Below are positions 12,001-16,147 of a stretch of DNA of 20,170 nucleotides, one piece after another (position 1 is the first letter of the stretch; every line of letters begins with the position of its first letter). The position numbers and the translations under genes were made by a program. The notes below the pieces were generated by a model. The model did not search any database. It was not told where the DNA came from and saw only the letters and a program-made list of their open reading frames with translations. This DNA comes from a virus: positions 1 through 20,170 of IMG/VR virus record IMGVR_UViG_3300010354_000898. One strand, given 5' to 3'.

Positions 12001-12274
12001 AGGGCCATGACGATGTACTAGAAACTTCTATAATGTCATCGTAGTAAGTAATATCACTAGTTAAGGTAGTTGAATGCTCTTCAAATTTAGTGGCATCAAA
12101 ATTTTCTACATTAATAATTCGATCAATATTTTCTGATAATTCAATAACTTGAGAATTAGATATGTAGTATTGATCTAAAAATTGATAAAATAAAGAGTCC
12201 TCTTCGGCATAAAAAGGTAACTGAGATTTCAGTACCTGTGAAATTTGAATTCTTTGGAGATCTTTATCTAACAT
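1..12274 (-). CDS. gp7: Giant baseplate wedge initiator-like structural protein (gp7-like), 3' end outside window
   Basis: This is one uninterrupted minus-strand frame of 4,091 codons (lowest complete codon at 2-4). I read every triplet in this frame and found no stop, so the C-terminus lies beyond the left edge. T4 gp7 has about 1,030 residues, so this is at least four times longer. The start is the ATG 5 nt after the gp6 stop, with only a weak AGG ahead of it, which suggests translational coupling. The N-terminal 220 residues are helical and contain FYETKGTLESF (196-206), a pattern I associate with cyanophage gp7. The rest is a mosaic: about ten G-x-[IV]...G-x-x-Y modules, at least six H-[NGQ]-[FY]-x-T-G-[DE] modules, a cysteine domain (about 2643-2765) and a six-repeat BNR-like propeller (about 3600-3862). 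The assignment to gp7 rests on position after gp6 and the N-terminus. The modular part could equally be called a fused tail-fibre-like region. Confidence 0.8.
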   Translation of the reverse strand, partial: MLDKDLQRIQISQVLKSQLPFYAEEDSLFYQFLDQYYISNSQVIELSENIDRIINVENFDATKFEEHSTTLTSDITYYDDIIEVSSTSSWPSSYGLLKIDDEIITYKRKDETHFYECVRGFSAIESYQTPTNPGELVFSSSEADSHTAGKEVKNLSNLIYAQIWKKIKTQYLPGFENKNISDKVDKKIFLKHAKDFYETKGTLESFDILFKVLYGDPNVKLVNPSDYVIKPSAAQWSKTNNLIVSVISGDISKTNGQPLYQNNPAAYGNIYLSTLISFDEEVYYEIQLSDDTKIGKFKACPVTKTTTGATTQDTTIFVDSTIGFPNSGQLYISGSYISYDGKNDNQFFNCTIPYSIDKFTSIYLNDFAYSYEDGDINKPVYFRITSVISDFSELLDTSKYLKVGDEIGLKDLGEDTSTDIESYNNRINGWLHNHTYEIKLVEKPLGITKTSSPATINTKIEHGFNLDDIITLYDVDDYDNSFNPPVTGKIVQIYSPTSFALEYTSGILESNLDYKLYRNILISSAGQEKYIADIQNTYVDKFGTYVYVTTSSLPSYSVSSNPGEVYFTVNGETQIITTRNSSGAVANHNFETGDKVYFRYTGSNVGINTGAYFVKKESSTQLKLAYNRAKIFNGDFLTLSSSTPSSNNILILDELSNKFIQDQKLVKRVSINPKLKEGNYNLSKSPLPTPVGILLNGTEVIFSKSQDRVYYGKLTSIDLINGGEDYDIIDPPNVVVEDSVGYGASAFVHIEGGLSRVDLLSSGYDYLISPSIKITGGNGSGATAQPIMKSIYSSIDFYGASPGINTATDTIGFSTFHNFKTGEEVIYRSYSNLAIGIGTIGTPAAGESDTKNYLIDLSKYYVIKVDDQAIKLTNSKSDALAGINTINLTQKGNGNQTFLSTKVRNVVDRIEVINPGTGYVNKKVVVTSSSYPPKESQNIPISLVGINTQENFIYAKNHNFSDKELILYKSSGSSIGLTTTQNYYVIKLDNDKFRLASAGIGTTLSSNNYDQNKYVKFTGFGTGEHTFYTPPISLEILGTSNSSDVSGNVAEIGDTYESSQAIAVPVFTGSVTNVFLKDGGTSYGTPDIINYNRKPNIVLNSGKNALLKPIIINGGISEVYILNGGSGYTSIPDIKIVGEGSFASLRATVTNGKITNVEVLESGKNYKKNTTELFVISRGKNASFTSNIQTWHINLFKRYESIINDTSNVSDSFYIESFDKNSNSIQLTTPIVPKKLRYILDDNLDANLNVVPNIKHSPIVGWAYDGNPIYGPYGSSTTSSITNVKELESGYELIPLPERPSYPAGFFVEDYVYTANGDLDENNGRYCITPEFPNGTYAYFATNQNYPYVLNDYTYEIDVFNINYTETQTNNSVEKNQLIRNTTPYKLNREYATYGGIDLNYSKDSKVLVRSVHKSGVDNIDLIKRGSSYKVNDRINFDNSGTNGRGLDAKVSSLVGVAISSVVNLQTTYPDIEFIEDEQDIVGIFTQPHNLPNNKIVKIVGINTTSYKFIEGSYQIGVTTFYSKLRVAIGNTTLTGINTEISLTESIFSRKIVPDDIIGIGSERFLVLGANRLNTAYKVVRCHDSTVGTSHTEGSEVTVFSRYFTIPSATGIKTASTTNYNRSIYFNPQKDVGYGSTTTSIQVGTGYTARPIGVQTGQGSYTTIEFYSHPFEIGDRIETDFIDNLSISDSFVAQKDFATITVNYDSTSSTNVGIATTSIVRQIKKVNIPPGSIYIPNHQFTTGQKLKYSAVNGIGLTCSQSISLTPTFNLQTGDNVYVIVDTNDFIGISSTLAGISSAQGRLYFASSDLSTGFSHKFKTTYPNPTGQVLLNEGVVTTFDDHNLKYNDLINLNVLPNQTKSVPVKFDNVSARLLINPVGFGSTQVSIQDNVVTINNHSYKTGDKIVYNSSNPAAPLIDGEEYFIINTGANTIKFAEYLYDANDLYYSGIDITSAGIGTHTISLINPPLNFNLGETISFDVSDVSLKSLIIDFYQDNNFTNKVNVKNVTRIGVPGNPGAQVNVLLNTNIPDVFYYKLNPVGISTITSNAYAYNVDKDVDAFSRIKVGVSKYNGTFRVTSVGSTTINFDLLSVPELSQYTNSGVTTFSYTTRSLSAKGSINEISIGFTGTGYLALPEVKNITTAEGTNANLKLNSFDIGRIKNLNIITSGYNLPTDPSLKPKADVPFTLKIKNNYQLKDIVVLNGGKNYLTEPKVICLEHPDIVFNTKTESNSVKSVEININKTGLSEIAPTIIPVNNSNGLSISNAISDGTTNTLTISSDNGEFLEFPFGIGDKIFVEGIELSEPLSGAGGYNSENYNYSYFEVTSVDDTPGAETVSYSIVGLGSTGGYYDATNSVGRVIKADDLAKFTANLEKTDFIENEVLYSNGYKFKVYKDGWNKEKNVLKIVGNSFNISIGDTVVGSKTNSKALIDDIVYTNTFFGTSGEFVKENGWLTNTGFTNDSQEKIQDSNYYQNFSYAINSQTSKTVWENDIQELAHPAGMQLFGDVVVDSRATIGIGRSSNLKISPIDSSNTLINILSESSFNTKQYFDKVFEITTDKGISKDVGFLTKKLFDYSICKTNKVLTIDDISNEFTGTSVLQVNGRFADGSNLLALNKEFIQKEVVGFITNSYPGITTNLDFDAEVCQRDVGYIVDSIAYDLKYGGNEKSVASGLAYWTGVGGTSFVDGESQETIAGFRYIIDLSRYIINNVAISTSYQTTPFEITQSFNYSILLDENCSPAYNENCCSDVLSAIGSYVGIITSIIGIGTTAAPNVTIADVSKGGTIVGLTSFKLNNNNSRLLSKSFTAQIACSVGSSVVSIANHGFSTGEELIYNPGAGGTRIAVESTNRVIGGATTDFMPERVFVYKVDINRFKLVGLKTDATATGNYFRFRDLGGGLGVGAGTTHTLYTPYDYANSRAIITIDNIIQSPLYKVNVNTSLSTSISIGSTIVTLTGITSITPTNILRIDDELLEINAVGFGSTNVLSVNRGYMGTVAVAHTVGAGVTVLKGDYNINNGYIYFKTAPYGDVGPAGISTRSTFAGRIFYRLNYDTNYIFDDISDQFNGSKTNFELTSYGQPVTGIITDLGGNVLGPNYGAININNILQKPIVDYNMSEQSPIAIGGSLAFTGSSRLDLPKGGIINRVNIGFGSGYQPLVPAFAIPVVSGGGTIESLTLTSSGFGYRSNVEVKIDSQVGSGASIIALVGTGSSVGIITGFNIISGGTGYASTMPPIINVGIPTAYSNIALVGGTGNGAKVNIIVGSGGSITQFEFANRGIGYEINDQLTISGIPTQVGIATSAFTLSIIDTINDEFSGWHFGGLVLLDDISSQFNGRTKAFGLTKTDLIKERYNINAAPGSGINVSNNLIIILNGILQHPNRNYNLVGGDKLVFTEAPIAGSECLIFFFKGSYLDVIDVDVSPEVKVGDSLRLLQQTPYVNQLPRVITNINTISEVKTTNYIDVGISTDPTFYRTVSLDKQKSDLIVDNVYISKARSILEGKFIPSTRLIKEIKTSDTEIYVEGAYPNFSQLDDLLENNNSIIVFNEKDTKTAKITAVVSAAGTVTDFNVVDGGFGYSSAPEITISTTVDLIPQYGKEWENGNILASVDSFRDFDYGNNLYVACSEIGGISTSDNFKNWNTQSSLTGGATLNSISHGSNNWVVVGSASSIFTSLDGLSWTPNNIFLSRVYVGGIIPFDYPPASFSGNINGVDYGLNKFIAVGAGGTALVSEAATGITTSWVVRKANSNELNSITFGVDNFVAVGVGGAISRSSDGYVWTTHTSGTANDLLSVRYLNGDHYAVGNNGTILKSIDGGAVWNNVSEPEFASYTLYDITYKNNVYLITGSSQLTLVSRNGEDWIRTTNSNMDVRKLGTELFNIIGVGQSSKYAITESQVVKASVTANISVGGTVTSVTVTDPGFGYDPNVPAIVLTSPAITTYEQFDNIKVIGDYGTIVGIATSAVGISTTTPMVIFEFDSDEVLNDANFNNVERSGIGTGDYFVITNSIVGNGVTTLNSSEGFAVLSIGSSYIDNVYKADYIQSSSSGIVTVFSNVQSIAGIGSTSGFTCARYSWGKIYDFNSRQAPLAFSLNNNGLVGV
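690..1480 (-). other. BNR/Ycf48-like six-repeat beta-propeller domain inside the giant gp7-like protein
   Basis: Residues about 3600-3862 hold six related segments of the form [FYW]-x-[AV]-x-G...[ST]-x-[DN]-G-x-x-W. Visible copies include FVAVGVGGAISRSSDGYVW, YAVGNNGTILKSIDGGAVW, WVVVGSASSIFTSLDGLSW, YLITGSSQLTLVSRNGEDW and two more divergent ones (YVACSEIGGIS and FIAVGAGGTALVS). The S-x-D-G...W core resembles the Asp-box of BNR repeats and the repeats of the photosystem II assembly factor Ycf48. Six repeats would fit a closed propeller. A role in carbohydrate or surface binding is inference. Confidence 0.75.
3980..4348 (-). other. Cysteine-containing C-x-RDVGYIVD domain in the giant gp7-like protein
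   Basis: Residues about 2643-2765 begin with CQRDVGYIVD, continue with AYDLKYGGN, and end with a cysteine cluster (ENCSPAYNENCCSDV) followed by GSYVGIITSIIG. I recognise this combination as a recurring domain of large marine-cyanophage virion proteins of unknown function. Because the domain recurs in different proteins, it may be a mobile structural module. It contains four cysteines besides the first one, which is high for this otherwise cysteine-poor protein. Confidence 0.6.
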
Positions 12275-12279
12275 TCTAT

Positions 12280-14169
12280 TTACCTAGTATACTTACCGTT
12301 AGAGTAGCTTGAAGTTGAAGTGAACTGTGTGCCTGATTGATTTATATCGGAAGTTAAAGTATCATTTATTAGCGTGAATTTGCTATTAGAGACACTTAGA
12401 CGTAAATATAAATCTTTTAGACCAATGACATCATTTGATTCTGGAATAGCTTCCACCTCTATTATATTATCGGGGAAACTTGTTGAAAGAAACGTTACTG
12501 TATCTATATTAATTTCACCAGTAGAATAATCAATTTTTCCAGCATCACTTTTGGCAATAACTGGCTTTCCTTGGGAATCTAAAGTGAAAAATATAATTTT
12601 ACCACTAGTTTTACTTCCAGTATCGGGAATGTCTGCAAGATAAAGATCTCCTTCAATTCCAGAAACTGTAAATTTGGAGGATTTGATGGAATAACCTTCA
12701 GACTTTACATGGAACTTGTTGCCAAAACACAATTCATATTGAGCTGGTTGATTAATTAAAGCATTCAAATCTCTTCTCATCTTTATTTTAGTAATATTGG
12801 AAGTTATTGCATCATCGATGCCATCAATTAAACCTAAAATCTTACTATACTTAATTCTTCCACCAAATCCATTTGCTTCTGATGCAGTTGAATAATAATT
12901 TAAACAACTTATTATTTCAGTTTTTAAGTCTTCATCAGTCTTAACTTTAGATTGTTGATAGTAAATTGTTGAATCCAATTCCACATAAAGATATTTCATA
13001 TCAAGAATTGTTGGGACAATACCAGCAATTGAATAAGTTTTCAATTTACTTAAAATATCATCCTTTGTAAATTGTGATAGTGTATTACCACTCTTAGGTT
13101 TAATAACAATAAACACTTTACCATATTGAGGAGGATTTAGTTCCTCACCACCGTAAGCTACAACTGCTTCTGCGGTTGGATATATGTCTTGTACGATTGT
13201 TTCATAATCTTGTGAAGAAACCGCTCTATTTCTAGTGGCATATCTTCTTGGAGCAAAATATTTAATAGCAGATATTGGTTCAATATTAGATCCATCTCTA
13301 GAAGGACTTACTACACTTAAAGATACTGATAAATTAGTTATTTCTGTATTGGTGTCATCGACAATAATGCCATTATAAGTTGCTGATCTAACCCCATTAC
13401 CTACAGGTCCGTTTGTAATAATATAAGAAGCTTCAATAACATTACCATCATTCAACTCTTTACTTATAATTCCATCACCAAAAAGTAATTCATATCGTTC
13501 ATTAGATACTTCTTGAATTAAGTACTTATTTGCAGTTGTTGATAATCCAACAATTGAACTAACTTGAGTATAGATATCAAATCCAGATGATTGAGATGTT
13601 GGATATACTTTTACTGCTAATGTTGAAGTATCAACATTTTCGTTATCAATTACATAAGTTGAATATGGATTGGTCTTATCTACAGTAAAACTAGACGATG
13701 CATAAGTTCCTTCATATAATGTTATATCATTAAACTTAGCAATACCATTAGTTACTGATACGGTAATATCCTGTGGAATTGAAAATGTATATGCAATATT
13801 GTTAGTAGATGACGTAGCTACTAAACCTGATTTTAAAGTTAAAGTTGGTGGACTAATATTGTTACCAAGAACTACATTCAAATTGACACGTAATCTAGAA
13901 GCTCTTGCTGACTTTGGAACGTATCCAATATTTCTAGCTAGAGCAACTACATTTTCTCTCACTAAGGCAGTATCTAGAAATACTTCATTAACTACTGCGT
14001 TAGTATTATATGACGTAATATACGTATTATATGCTAGTATGTCAATTAAGGTTGATAGATTTGACCCTTCAAAGTCATAATCAGTAAAATTACTGTTTGC
14101 ACGTAAATAATCCTTAATAGATTGTTTTATCTGATCAAAATCTAAATTTGTAACTTGAAATTGTGCCAT
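12280..14169 (-). CDS. gp6: Baseplate wedge subunit gp6
   Basis: This 629-residue protein is close to T4 gp6 (about 660). gp6 belongs to the baseplate J-like family and links neighbouring wedges into the baseplate inner ring. The N-terminus shows the family signature YDFEGSNLSTLIDILAYNTY (about residues 31-50), then VFLDTALVRENVV and NIGYVPKSARA. A second signature lies near 305-360: APRRYATRNRAVSSQDYE, then VVAYGGEELNPPQYGKVFI. The start is the ATG 2 nt after the gp25 stop (TAA-TA-ATG), so the two are probably translationally coupled, and the gp7-like start follows 5 nt after its own stop. The gene order 25-6-7 is the usual one in T4-like cyanophages. I saw no internal break. Confidence 0.95.
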   Translation of the reverse strand: MAQFQVTNLDFDQIKQSIKDYLRANSNFTDYDFEGSNLSTLIDILAYNTYITSYNTNAVVNEVFLDTALVRENVVALARNIGYVPKSARASRLRVNLNVVLGNNISPPTLTLKSGLVATSSTNNIAYTFSIPQDITVSVTNGIAKFNDITLYEGTYASSSFTVDKTNPYSTYVIDNENVDTSTLAVKVYPTSQSSGFDIYTQVSSIVGLSTTANKYLIQEVSNERYELLFGDGIISKELNDGNVIEASYIITNGPVGNGVRSATYNGIIVDDTNTEITNLSVSLSVVSPSRDGSNIEPISAIKYFAPRRYATRNRAVSSQDYETIVQDIYPTAEAVVAYGGEELNPPQYGKVFIVIKPKSGNTLSQFTKDDILSKLKTYSIAGIVPTILDMKYLYVELDSTIYYQQSKVKTDEDLKTEIISCLNYYSTASEANGFGGRIKYSKILGLIDGIDDAITSNITKIKMRRDLNALINQPAQYELCFGNKFHVKSEGYSIKSSKFTVSGIEGDLYLADIPDTGSKTSGKIIFFTLDSQGKPVIAKSDAGKIDYSTGEINIDTVTFLSTSFPDNIIEVEAIPESNDVIGLKDLYLRLSVSNSKFTLINDTLTSDINQSGTQFTSTSSYSNGKYTR

Positions 14170-14171
14170 TA

Positions 14172-14588
14172 TTATGCTCTCGTTGGTTTAAGGATCATTG
14201 AAACGGTTTGTGAAACAGATTCTATACCAATAATTAAATATGATATGCTAACTTCCAACTCAAGATCATCATCAGACACATCAATTTCAATATTTTCTAC
14301 AAAAATTCTAGGTTCATAATTTCTTAAAACTTGATTTATTTCATTTTCAATTTTAAAAATAATTTCGCTATTAGCTAATTCAAAAAGACTATCCTCAACT
14401 GTAGTTCCCACCTCTGGTTGGAAAAATTTAGATCCAAGTTTTGTTCTAACTAAATTAATTACAGACGTTTTAATGGCAGCCTCATTGGAAATTGTAATTA
14501 AATCATTAGTAATTGGGTGTTTCTTAAAAGAAAAACTAAAATCTTTAAACCCTCTAGAAATTTTGGGTTTATTGGATAGAGTTGCCAT
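14172..14588 (-). CDS. gp25: Baseplate wedge subunit gp25
   Basis: This 138-residue protein is close to T4 gp25 (132). The family (GPW/gp25) is related to type VI secretion TssE and binds gp6 in the baseplate wedge. The family's EPR motif is at residues 92-94 in NYEPRIFVENIEI. Upstream, TKLGSKFFQPEVGT matches the usual R-x-x-G-S-x-x-x-x-P-x-x-G pattern. It is the first gene of the 25-6-7 operon: a perfect late octamer TATAAATA (14609-14616) ends 20 nt before the start codon. There is no Shine-Dalgarno sequence. Instead a small hairpin (14589-14605) directly precedes the ATG, so the leader is probably only about 15 nt long. Confidence 0.93.
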   Translation of the reverse strand: MATLSNKPKISRGFKDFSFSFKKHPITNDLITISNEAAIKTSVINLVRTKLGSKFFQPEVGTTVEDSLFELANSEIIFKIENEINQVLRNYEPRIFVENIEIDVSDDDLELEVSISYLIIGIESVSQTVSMILKPTRA

Positions 14589-14605
14589 CTAAAATATACT
14601 TTTAG
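14589..14605 (-). other. Small hairpin between late promoter and gp25 start codon
   Basis: CTAAAA (14589-14594) pairs with TTTTAG (14600-14605) around a 5-nt loop, ending directly at the gp25 ATG. No AGGA-type ribosome-binding site is present, so initiation here may depend on the short leader itself. The stem is only 6 bp and AT-rich, so it is weak. Confidence 0.4.
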
Positions 14606-14608
14606 GAT

Positions 14609-14616
14609 TATTTATA
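14609..14616 (-). promoter_or_regulatory. T4-like late promoter octamer of the 25-6-7 operon
   Basis: The minus strand reads TATAAATA, an exact match to the T4 late -10 consensus recognised by the phage sigma factor gp55. It ends 20 nt before the gp25 start codon, between the convergently oriented end of the 78-aa gene and gp25. The octamer is AT-rich and can occur by chance, but its position between genes and directly upstream of the operon makes it convincing. Confidence 0.8.
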
Positions 14617-14621
14617 GCAAT

Positions 14622-14858
14622 TTAATGCCACCTTTCAACGTAATCATCAAATCCACCCTTACCTCCACAAGGTCTTGAGAACCTATCATTGGGAGGATTG
14701 TTAGTTTTTTTAACATTTTCTTCATAATCCATCACTTCTTGTATAAATTCACGCTTTTCTTCGTAAATATCAATACTTTGCAGTGAACCGTAGTCGGTAA
14801 TGAGGCGATCAGTGCCCCACATTTGCTTCATATACTCTTGATTTCGGTCGGGTTGCAT
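14622..14858 (-). CDS. Conserved-looking small phage protein of unknown function (78 aa)
   Basis: This protein is hydrophilic and rich in acidic and aromatic residues, with no membrane segment. The N-terminal half (MQPDRNQEYMKQMWGTDRLI) is followed by a charged helical stretch around EEKREFIQEVMDYEENVKK. The C-terminus has a Gly/Trp-containing tail, PCGGKGGFDDYVERWH. The start is supported by a good Shine-Dalgarno sequence, AGGAG (14865-14869), 6 nt before the ATG. A near-consensus late octamer lies 67 nt upstream. Its stop is 5 nt before the gp25 late promoter, so gp25 can be transcribed both by read-through and by its own promoter. I do not recognise a family; a virion or assembly role is only suggested by its neighbours. 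Confidence 0.75.
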   Translation of the reverse strand: MQPDRNQEYMKQMWGTDRLITDYGSLQSIDIYEEKREFIQEVMDYEENVKKTNNPPNDRFSRPCGGKGGFDDYVERWH

Positions 14859-14867
14859 AAAATTCTC

Positions 14868-14912
14868 CTGATTTTTTGTGAATCAGAACTTTTTACGGGG
14901 TTTCTATCCCGT
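14868..14912 (-). other. 5' leader of the 78-aa gene with two hairpins
   Basis: Two inverted repeats lie between the late-like octamer and the start codon. ACGGG (14895-14899) pairs with CCCGT (14908-14912) around 8 nt, and CTGATT (14868-14873) pairs with AATCAG (14881-14886) around 7 nt. The second stem overlaps two bases of the AGGAG ribosome-binding site (14865-14869), so it could modulate initiation. Neither is followed by a U-run on the coding strand. Confidence 0.4.
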
Positions 14913-14925
14913 CCATACCTTCAAA

Positions 14926-14933
14926 TATTTATT
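14926..14933 (-). promoter_or_regulatory. T4-like late promoter octamer (AATAAATA) upstream of the 78-aa gene
   Basis: This octamer matches the late consensus at 7 of 8 positions on the minus strand. It lies just downstream (in the transcription direction) of the terminator at 14956-14981, where a new transcription unit would be expected to start. It is 67 nt from the 78-aa gene's start codon, longer than at gp25. Confidence 0.5.
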
Positions 14934-14955
14934 TTTGTGATATTATTGCATAAAA

Positions 14956-14981
14956 AAAGACTTCTCATATGAGAAGTCTTT
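14956..14981 (-). terminator. Intrinsic terminator after the 47-aa gene
   Basis: This is a perfect 26-nt palindrome (13-bp arms around AAGACTTCTCATATGAGAAG). On the minus strand it is followed by a run of seven T. It lies 6 nt past the stop of the 47-aa gene and closes the glycosyltransferase operon. On the plus strand the hairpin is followed by A residues, so it would work mainly for minus-strand transcripts. Confidence 0.85.
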
Positions 14982-14987
14982 AAAAAA

Positions 14988-15131
14988 TTAGTTACCTTGT
15001 CCTCTATAACGCTTTTTTGCACCATTACGAGAGGTTGCAGCATACTTAGTATGCTTTCCCATACCTTGACGAGTCTTTTTGGGCTTTGATTCAATAATTA
15101 CTTTGTTTGTCAGTGAAGGTCGCTTAGCCAT
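14988..15131 (-). CDS. Small, strongly basic phage protein (47 aa)
   Basis: The sequence begins MAKRPSLTNKVIIESKPKKT and ends with KYAATSRNGAKKRYRGQGN. It has about 13 Lys/Arg against one Glu, with no hydrophobic segment. That composition suggests nucleic-acid or acidic-protein binding (inference). The R-Q-G...T-K-Y-x-A-T-S-R-N...R-G-Q-G pattern resembles a small conserved hypothetical protein I recall from T4-like cyanophages; I know no function for it. The start is supported by GGAGA 6 nt upstream. The start overlaps the end of the 68-aa gene by 8 nt (ATGGCTAA), so translation is probably coupled. A strong terminator follows directly. Confidence 0.8.
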   Translation of the reverse strand: MAKRPSLTNKVIIESKPKKTRQGMGKHTKYAATSRNGAKKRYRGQGN

Positions 15132-15330
15132 TTTGTTCTCCTATAATTTTAACTTCAATGTCTTTTGGATCAGGTTCCCCGTTGATGTAAAATTCTTCAG
15201 CGAGGTACATAAGATTATCACCCATTTCTTCGTATGTCAAGCCTTCGATGTGAAGTTCACCTTTAATATAGATGGCGAACTTACTATCGAAGGCTGTCAA
15301 TACTTCATTAGATAACTCTGGTCTTTTCAT
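15124..15330 (-). CDS. Small acidic protein of unknown function (68 aa), overlapping the glycosyltransferase gene
   Basis: A longer in-frame ORF reaches back to 15459, but residues before MKRPELSNEVLTAF lie wholly inside the glycosyltransferase gene and look like out-of-frame translation. I therefore place the start at the internal ATG at 15330. This gives a 23-nt overlap with the glycosyltransferase end and an 8-nt overlap with the 47-aa gene. The protein is acidic, with an alternating pattern (FAIYIKGELHIEGL) that suggests a short beta-hairpin, followed by an amphipathic helix (YEEMGDNLMYLAEEFY) and a final strand (DIEVKIIGEQNG). There is no clear Shine-Dalgarno sequence, so it probably relies on ribosomes terminating on the upstream gene. 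I do not recognise a family. Confidence 0.7.
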   Translation of the reverse strand: MKRPELSNEVLTAFDSKFAIYIKGELHIEGLTYEEMGDNLMYLAEEFYINGEPDPKDIEVKIIGEQNG

Positions 15331-16054
15331 GTCCAACACGAATGAGAGGATTACACCAAATTTCAAATCCAGCCTTCTTAGCATCAAGACAGAACGAAAC
15401 GTCTTCGCCACACATATCTTGAACTTCACCAGATTCAAAGATTTGCATCTGAGGAGCAAACCAAGGATAAGTCAGGGATTCAAATACTCCCTTCTTAATC
15501 AGAACCCAACCAAAGCCAGTATAATCGACTGTGAAGGGCTTCTTACGCTTGCCCATCGATTCAACGGTCTCATGGTTCATAACACCACGATTCTTGCGGA
15601 ATTCTTCTTCAGAGAGCCAGTGAGCAACGGAGGTTGTGTGACCATCCTCAGTAGCATACCAACCAGCAGCAATATCCTTGTCCATTGTGACGAGACGAAG
15701 AAGACCCTCAGTGTTGAAAACGATATCATTATCAATCCAGAGTTGATAATCGTACTGAAGTTTGCCATCCCAGGGAACTTGATTAGGGCCACGAAGAACA
15801 TTGGCACCAAGGCACTTGCATCGTGCAAAGTTAACCATGGAGGAGTAATCTTGTGAAATTTGAATACTTACGCCAATCTGCACAAGATCGAAGCAGAGTT
15901 GAACGAAATTTTTGAGAAAAGTATATGAACAACCACGACCAGGAAGCATGAACACGAGAGTCTTGCCGTTGAGCATTGCTTTTGCTTGTTCAACATCAAA
16001 ATCATCTTGTGGCTTTTCAGGTTCAGTTGCCTTTACAGAAAATCCTTTTGCCAT
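15308..16054 (-). CDS. Glycosyltransferase, GT-A fold (GT2-like), 248 aa
   Basis: This enzyme would transfer a sugar from a nucleotide-sugar donor to a protein, lipid or DNA acceptor; the acceptor cannot be read from the sequence. The GT-A metal-binding D-x-D motif is seen as WIDNDIVF (DND 108-110) after the nucleotide-binding half, which contains NFARCKCLGANV. A C-terminal acidic pair in MCGEDVSFC (GED 216-218) is the likely catalytic-base region, and a late His (242, VGHEKT) fits metal coordination. There is no signal peptide or membrane segment, so it is cytoplasmic. Similar small glycosyltransferases are common in T4-like cyanophages. It is first in an operon with the 68-aa and 47-aa genes. 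A late-like octamer (16091-16098) lies 36 nt upstream. Confidence 0.85.
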   Translation of the reverse strand: MAKGFSVKATEPEKPQDDFDVEQAKAMLNGKTLVFMLPGRGCSYTFLKNFVQLCFDLVQIGVSIQISQDYSSMVNFARCKCLGANVLRGPNQVPWDGKLQYDYQLWIDNDIVFNTEGLLRLVTMDKDIAAGWYATEDGHTTSVAHWLSEEEFRKNRGVMNHETVESMGKRKKPFTVDYTGFGWVLIKKGVFESLTYPWFAPQMQIFESGEVQDMCGEDVSFCLDAKKAGFEIWCNPLIRVGHEKTRVI

Positions 16055-16090
16055 AATATCTCAAAGGGTACATGTGAATTCTAACATAGG

Positions 16091-16098
16091 TATTTAGT
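16091..16098 (-). promoter_or_regulatory. Late-promoter-like octamer (ACTAAATA) for the glycosyltransferase operon
   Basis: The minus strand reads ACTAAATA, 6 of 8 to the T4 late consensus, 36 nt before the glycosyltransferase ATG. The identical octamer occurs on the plus strand 22 bp away, ahead of the divergent 576-aa gene. The repetition in mirror orientation makes a functional role more likely than either match alone. Confidence 0.45.
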
Positions 16099-16120
16099 TG
16101 GTGTCAAGAGTGGAATTTTT

Positions 16121-16128
16121 ACTAAATA
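16121..16128 (+). promoter_or_regulatory. Late-promoter-like octamer (ACTAAATA) for the plus-strand virion-protein pair
   Basis: ACTAAATA ends 19 nt before the start codon of the 576-aa gene, nearly the same spacing as TATAAATA before gp25 (20 nt). It is identical to the octamer on the opposite strand at 16091-16098. As at gp25, no Shine-Dalgarno sequence is seen in the short leader. Confidence 0.5.
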
Positions 16129-16147
16129 TTTAAAAAGCATTGTAGAA

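Noticed and set aside
13799-14080. 93-codon plus-strand ORF
   Set aside because: It is antisense to the conserved N-terminal part of gp6.
15331-15459. N-terminal extension of the 68-aa gene to 111 aa
   Set aside because: The extension lies fully inside the glycosyltransferase gene in another frame and has no ribosome-binding site; the internal ATG gives a small overlap instead.
15272-15856. 194-codon plus-strand ORF
   Set aside because: It is antisense to the glycosyltransferase, which carries recognisable DND and GED motifs in the other frame.
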